Shown here: positions 60,438 to 64,000 of the stretch, one piece after another
Layout of the letters: the number at the start of each line of letters is the position of its first letter
How positions within the stretch are numbered: the stretch's first letter is position 1
Source: Budorcas taxicolor
Taxonomy: Eukaryota; Chordata; Mammalia; Artiodactyla; Bovidae
NCBI RefSeq assembly: GCF_023091745.1
Contig: NC_068910.1
Span: 136,851,170 to 136,915,169, forward strand
Length of the DNA stretch: 64,000 bases
Direction of reading: 5' to 3'
Notes under the pieces: model-generated
What the model was told of the DNA's origin: nothing
Database searches by the model: none
The model's input: only the letters and a program-made list of their open reading frames with translations
Program-made: the position numbers and the translations under genes

Positions 60438-60651
60438 TATGTGTGCTGAGTTGCTTCAGTCGTGTCCAGCTCTTTTGCGATCCTGTGGATTGTAGCCCAC
60501 CATGCTCGTATGTCCATGGGAGTTTCCAGGCAAGAACACTAGAGTGAGTTGCCATGCCCACCTCCAGGAGATCTTCCTGACCCAGGGATTAGACTAGTGT
60601 CTCTTACCTGGATTGGCAGGCAGGTTCTTTGTCACTAGCACCTGGGAAGCT
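60438..60651 (-). mobile_element. Bov-tA SINE, variant
   Basis: A reverse copy of the longer subtype (gtatgtgtgctgagttgctt to tagcacctgggaagc). Confidence 0.94.
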
Positions 60652-61009
60652 TGAGGTCGTGGCAAAATGTCTTAAATCTGATCGACTTTGCCAGGAAATG
60701 GCTATTTTCTGTGAGGTAGTTAATTAGTCCCTTAAGAAACATTTTTAACTTAAAAGCAATACATGTCCATTTTGAAAAGATGGAGAAGTATTTCAAAAAT
60801 AACATTTTCTTCTAGTTGCATATGTGTGTATGCACACACACATATAAATGTATAATATAAACATGTATTTGGCATGCTGATTATGTATTATTATATTATG
60901 TTTTAACATATTTATTTTGTCATTACAAATATATATATGGGAGGATATTTAGAGTATCATAAAGAAAATTTAAAATAATTTGTAATTTACTATGGGGTGA
61001 GGGAATGTG
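60652..61009 (+). other. AT-rich intron sequence
   Basis: AT-rich with an imperfect TG/CA tract (60823-60843) and ATATAT stretches. No gene. Confidence 0.5.
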
Positions 61010-61556
61010 ATTGCTTGTCCCCAAAGATGACCTCCTAAGGAGCCACCCCTCCCAGCCTTCACACCTGTGAGCAGTCCCCTCTGCTGGAATGTATGCAGGC
61101 TCAGCGGCTTGTTTCTGGTGGACAGGACACAGTGGAAGTGATGCAGCCTGACTTCTGGGGCTCGGTCACTAGGAGCTCTGTGCAGTTTCAGCCTTGGTCT
61201 CTTGGGACACTGGTTCTTGGCAAGCTCCCTTTTAGAATCCAGCTGCCCTGCTGGGAGAAGCCAGAACCCCAGAGGGAGCCCACATGAAAGTGGTCTGGTT
61301 GACAGCCCCTGCTGAGCTCTTTGCTGACAGCCAGCGTTGACTGCTAGCAATGTGTGTGATGTGGCCATCCAGCCCAGCTGAGCCTTCGGAAGACTGCAGC
61401 CTTAGCTACAGTTTCCTGGTGTCCACACAGGAGACTCCAGGTGAGCGCAGCCCAGCTGAGCCTAGATAACCAACAGAACCATGGGGGAGGATCACACTCT
61501 GTTTTCAACCACTAAGTTTTGGGGTGGTTGGTCATGTAGCTATAGATAACTAGCAT
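61010..61556 (+). mobile_element. MaLR/MLT1-type LTR remnant
   Basis: Landmarks in order: aagatgacctcctaaggagc, tggaagtgatgcagcctgac, cagccttggtctcttgggac, then near the 3' end caaccactaagttttggggt and agctatagataactagca. These fit the 3' half of a MaLR-type LTR. A BovB sits at its very end. Confidence 0.65.
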
Positions 61557-61871
61557 CAGTTCAGTTCAGTCGCTCAGTCGTGTCCGACTCTTTGTGACCC
61601 CATGAATCGCAGCACGCCAGGCCTCCCTGTCCATCACCATTTCCTGGAGTTCACTCAGACTCACATCCATCGAGTTGGTGATGCCATCCAGCCATCTCAT
61701 CTTCTGTCGTCCCCTTCTCCTCCTGCCCCCAATCCCTCCCAGCATCAGAGTCTTTTCCAATGAGTTGACTGTTTGCATGAGGTGGCCAAAGTACTGGAGC
61801 TTCAGCTTTAGCATCATTCCTTCCAAAGAACATCCAGGGCTGATCTTTGAAATGGACTGGTTGGACCTCCA
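61557..61871 (-). mobile_element. BovB LINE, 3' fragment (left arm of inverted pair)
   Basis: A reverse copy starting at the BovB 3' terminus (cagttcagttcagtcgctca). It carries a readable C-terminal reverse-transcriptase fragment on the minus strand (KLKLQYFGHLMQTVNSLEKT). Confidence 0.95.
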
Positions 61872-61919
61872 TAGCTGGTTTCAAAGTAACCAGGGTTAAA
61901 GGGAGCATGATGTGGCCAA

Positions 61920-62090
61920 AGGACTCAGGTTCTAGGGCCTGGAAGGCCTGATGTCCTGCTCTGTCACTCCCTAAGGCCAACTTTTGACCTTAGTTGTTTC
62001 CAGTTGTTAAATGGAAATTGGGAGATAAAAGTATTCCAATGTCTGACACTTAGTAAGTACTAAGGAAGTGTTAGTTTCTATATGGTTGTA
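61920..62090 (+). mobile_element. MIR SINE
   Basis: Sense MIR: ctgctctgtcactccctaag, tccagttgttaaatggaaat and gacacttagtaagtactaag. Confidence 0.55.
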
Positions 62091-62269
62091 TTGAATAGTC
62101 ATGGAGAACGGTGATAAGGGAACATTGGAAACAGCAGTGGCAGCAGCAGCAAATATATAATTAAAAGGCTTCTATAGTTACATTTTTTGCAGCTGTGAAT
62201 AATGTCATTCGTTTCTGAACCTCACCACACTTAACATAGTATTGGGTGCACAGAAGGGACTTTATGACT

Positions 62270-62578
62270 CGCCAGTCCATTCTGAAGGAATCAGCCCTGG
62301 GATTTCTTTGGAAGGAATGATGCTAAAGCTGAAACTCCAGTACTTTGGCCACCTCATGAGAAGAGTTGACTCACTGGAAAAGACTCTGATGCTGGGAGGG
62401 ATTGGGGGCAGGGGAAGAAGGGGACGACAGAGGATGAGATGGCTGGATGGCATCACTGACTCGATGGACGCGAGTCTGAGTGAACTCCAGGAGTTGGTGA
62501 TGGACAGGGAGGCCTGGCGTGCTGCGATTCATGGGGTTGCAAAGAGTAGGACATGACTGAGCAACTGAACTGAACTGA
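62270..62578 (+). mobile_element. BovB LINE, 3' fragment (right arm of inverted pair)
   Basis: A sense copy of the same BovB region and subtype as the reverse copy 400 bp upstream. The open frame encodes KLKLQYFGHLMRRVDSLEKT and the arginine-rich tail, ending at ctgagcaactgaactgaact. Confidence 0.95.
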
Positions 62579-63867
62579 GGCATGGCTGAGGTCAACACAG
62601 TGAGGAGGGTCTTCCACGCCCAGTGTAATCTGTGCTATTCTGAGGACAAGCAGCCGGGCTATGAGTGAGGGGAAAAGGCCACTTCTGTACAGAATTGCAA
62701 GCAGGCAGGGCTGGGAGGGTTTGAAAGAGTAGCTGCTGCAATGTTCTTGTCTTTACAGTCTGGGAAAACTGACATCCAGAGGGCAAGTGGCTCGTCCGAG
62801 GCTGGACACAGTGGCAGAGTCAGGCCAGTGCTCCAGGGCTCTAACTCACACTCACCCAGAGTTACTCAGTCCACATTTCATTAAATAAGGCAGAGCATAC
62901 TGCATTTTAAAAAACAGGGGATCAAAATGAACATCACCAGCAATGTGACAAATTGTGCCTCCTGGTATGATGGAGTGAGAAGAAACCAGTATCACTTCTG
63001 TGCTATTCCTAACAAAGATGAATAACCTGAATCTAATCAGAAGGAAACATCAGTTAACCCAAATTTAGGGAGATTTTACTAAATAATTGGCCTGTGCTCC
63101 TCAAATTGTCATAGGTCCTGGAGGCCAAGGAAAGACTGAGAAACTGTTTCATACTGAGTAGATGTGACAACCAAATGCCATTCTGGGCCAGAAATTTTGT
63201 TTTTGGTTTTGGACAATTGACAAGTTTTGAATGGGACTGTAGATTAAAAGGCAGTGATGTTTTAATTTCCTGGGTTTAATGGTTGTACTTTTATGATGAG
63301 AATGACCTTGCTTTATAGGAAGTACCTAGTGAATCTTTTTTTTTGCTTTCATCTGCAATGATGTCAATTTGGCATTATATTTTATGTCTTTCATTTAAAA
63401 TTAAAACAAGTAATTTTATTGAAAACCAAAAACTAAATTGATTAAATTCAATTAAAATGAAAGAAATGAATCAGTGCTTAAGTACAATTTGGTAGATATT
63501 TTCAGTTGTTGGATCTGTGATGGGAACTGTGGTGCACACTAAGTTACAAAAAGGATTTCAAATGAAGATTGGAGACTGGACTCCCAGCTTGGGGACCAGT
63601 CTTTTGACTTCTCTACATTTTCGGGTAATTCTTAGATTCATAGTAGGAGGGGCTCCTCTTAACCTTGGTACCAAACAGGGGTGAAAGCACTGAAGCATAG
63701 ACTGTATCTTGTATGGGAGAAAGCTACAAAATGGGGACCATAAACCCTACTTGTAAGGATTAAATTAGGTAAAAATATGTGAAAATGACCTAGTCCAGTT
63801 CCTAGTTCCCAGGCATATGAGAACCTCACTATTTTATAGATGATGGTAGATAGTTTATCTTTTTTTA
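62579..63867 (+). other. Intron sequence with a MIR-like patch
   Basis: Antisense MIR-like text at about 62745-62850 (cttgtctttacagtctggga, cagagggcaagtggctcgtc). The rest is unique or AT-rich, without a gene. Confidence 0.5.
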
Positions 63868-64000
63868 AATTGAAGTATGGTTGATTTACAATGTTATGTT
63901 TCTGATAAATAGCAAAATGATTCAGTTTTATATATTTATGTATATATGTATGCATATAAATTTTTCTTTTTCATATTCTTTTCTATTATAATGGAATATT
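63868..64000 (-). mobile_element. L1 3' end, cut by the window edge
   Basis: ttttaaattgaagtatggtt, gatttacaatgttatgtttc and ttcatattcttttctattat are antisense L1 3' UTR, the same family as that near 27.8 kb. It continues past the window. Confidence 0.7.

Larger units (their letters stand above)
7051..64000 (+). other. XXYLT1: 5' part of XXYLT1 intron 2
   Basis: This spans everything downstream of the exon. The next exon would begin with the rest of a glutamate codon and encode the DxD-containing segment. I looked for it on the plus strand and did not find it, so the intron runs past the window's end. Over 56 kb is a plausible length, because the human gene spans roughly 200 kb with few exons. 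Confidence 0.8.

Noticed and set aside
1..64000. A new defence, biosynthetic or other multi-gene system
   Set aside because: The window is vertebrate intron dominated by known repeat families. Nothing supports additional genes.

Overview
This window is mammalian nuclear DNA from a ruminant, very probably a pecoran such as cattle, bison, sheep or goat. The diagnosis rests on its repeats: many copies of the tRNA-Glu-headed Bov-tA SINE, three dimeric Bov-A2 SINEs with (AGC)n tails, eight truncated BovB (RTE-type) LINE copies, CHR-type SINEs shared by cetaceans, hippos and ruminants, and a piece of ruminant L1. The sequence cannot settle the species. There are no operons, ribosome-binding sites, CRISPR arrays or other prokaryotic features.

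The only protein-coding sequence I can support is one exon at 6903-7050 on the plus strand. It encodes about 49 residues that I recognise as exon 2 of XXYLT1, the ER xyloside alpha-1,3-xylosyltransferase that adds the second xylose to O-glucosylated EGF repeats of Notch and clotting factors. It has a consensus acceptor and donor, and its end phase fits the next residue of the known protein. On this reading 1-6902 is the 3' part of intron 1 and 7051-64000 is the 5' part of intron 2. I did not see the following exon, which carries the DxD motif.

The rest is intron, built up as layers of transposons. Oldest are MIR and L2-like pieces, hAT MITEs and MaLR/MLT1-type LTR fragments. Next come eroded L1 blocks (22.7-24.8 kb, 27.0-28.9 kb, 39.3-41.0 kb) and two adjacent pogo/Tigger elements (36.5-39.1 kb). 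Above these are CHR SINEs, then BovB, L1_BT, Bov-tA and Bov-A2. Several insertions still have readable target-site duplications, so the order can be worked out: BovB into a Bov-tA (56.7-57.6 kb), Bov-tA and BovB into an L1 (23.6-24.7 kb), CHR into a MIR (33.1 kb), Bov-A2 into a MIR (14.4 kb). The longest BovB reading frame (281 codons) has lost a catalytic aspartate.

Other structure includes several local tandem duplications (101 bp around a GT repeat at 3.8 kb, 19 bp at 15.1 kb, 67 bp at 26.6 kb, 119 bp inside a BovB at 29.1 kb, 73 bp inside an L1 at 40.3 kb), a 310-bp inverted BovB pair at 61.6-62.6 kb, a 19-base C run at 961 and two dinucleotide microsatellites. I found no sign of a previously undescribed gene system. 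The points worth a second look are mostly structural.
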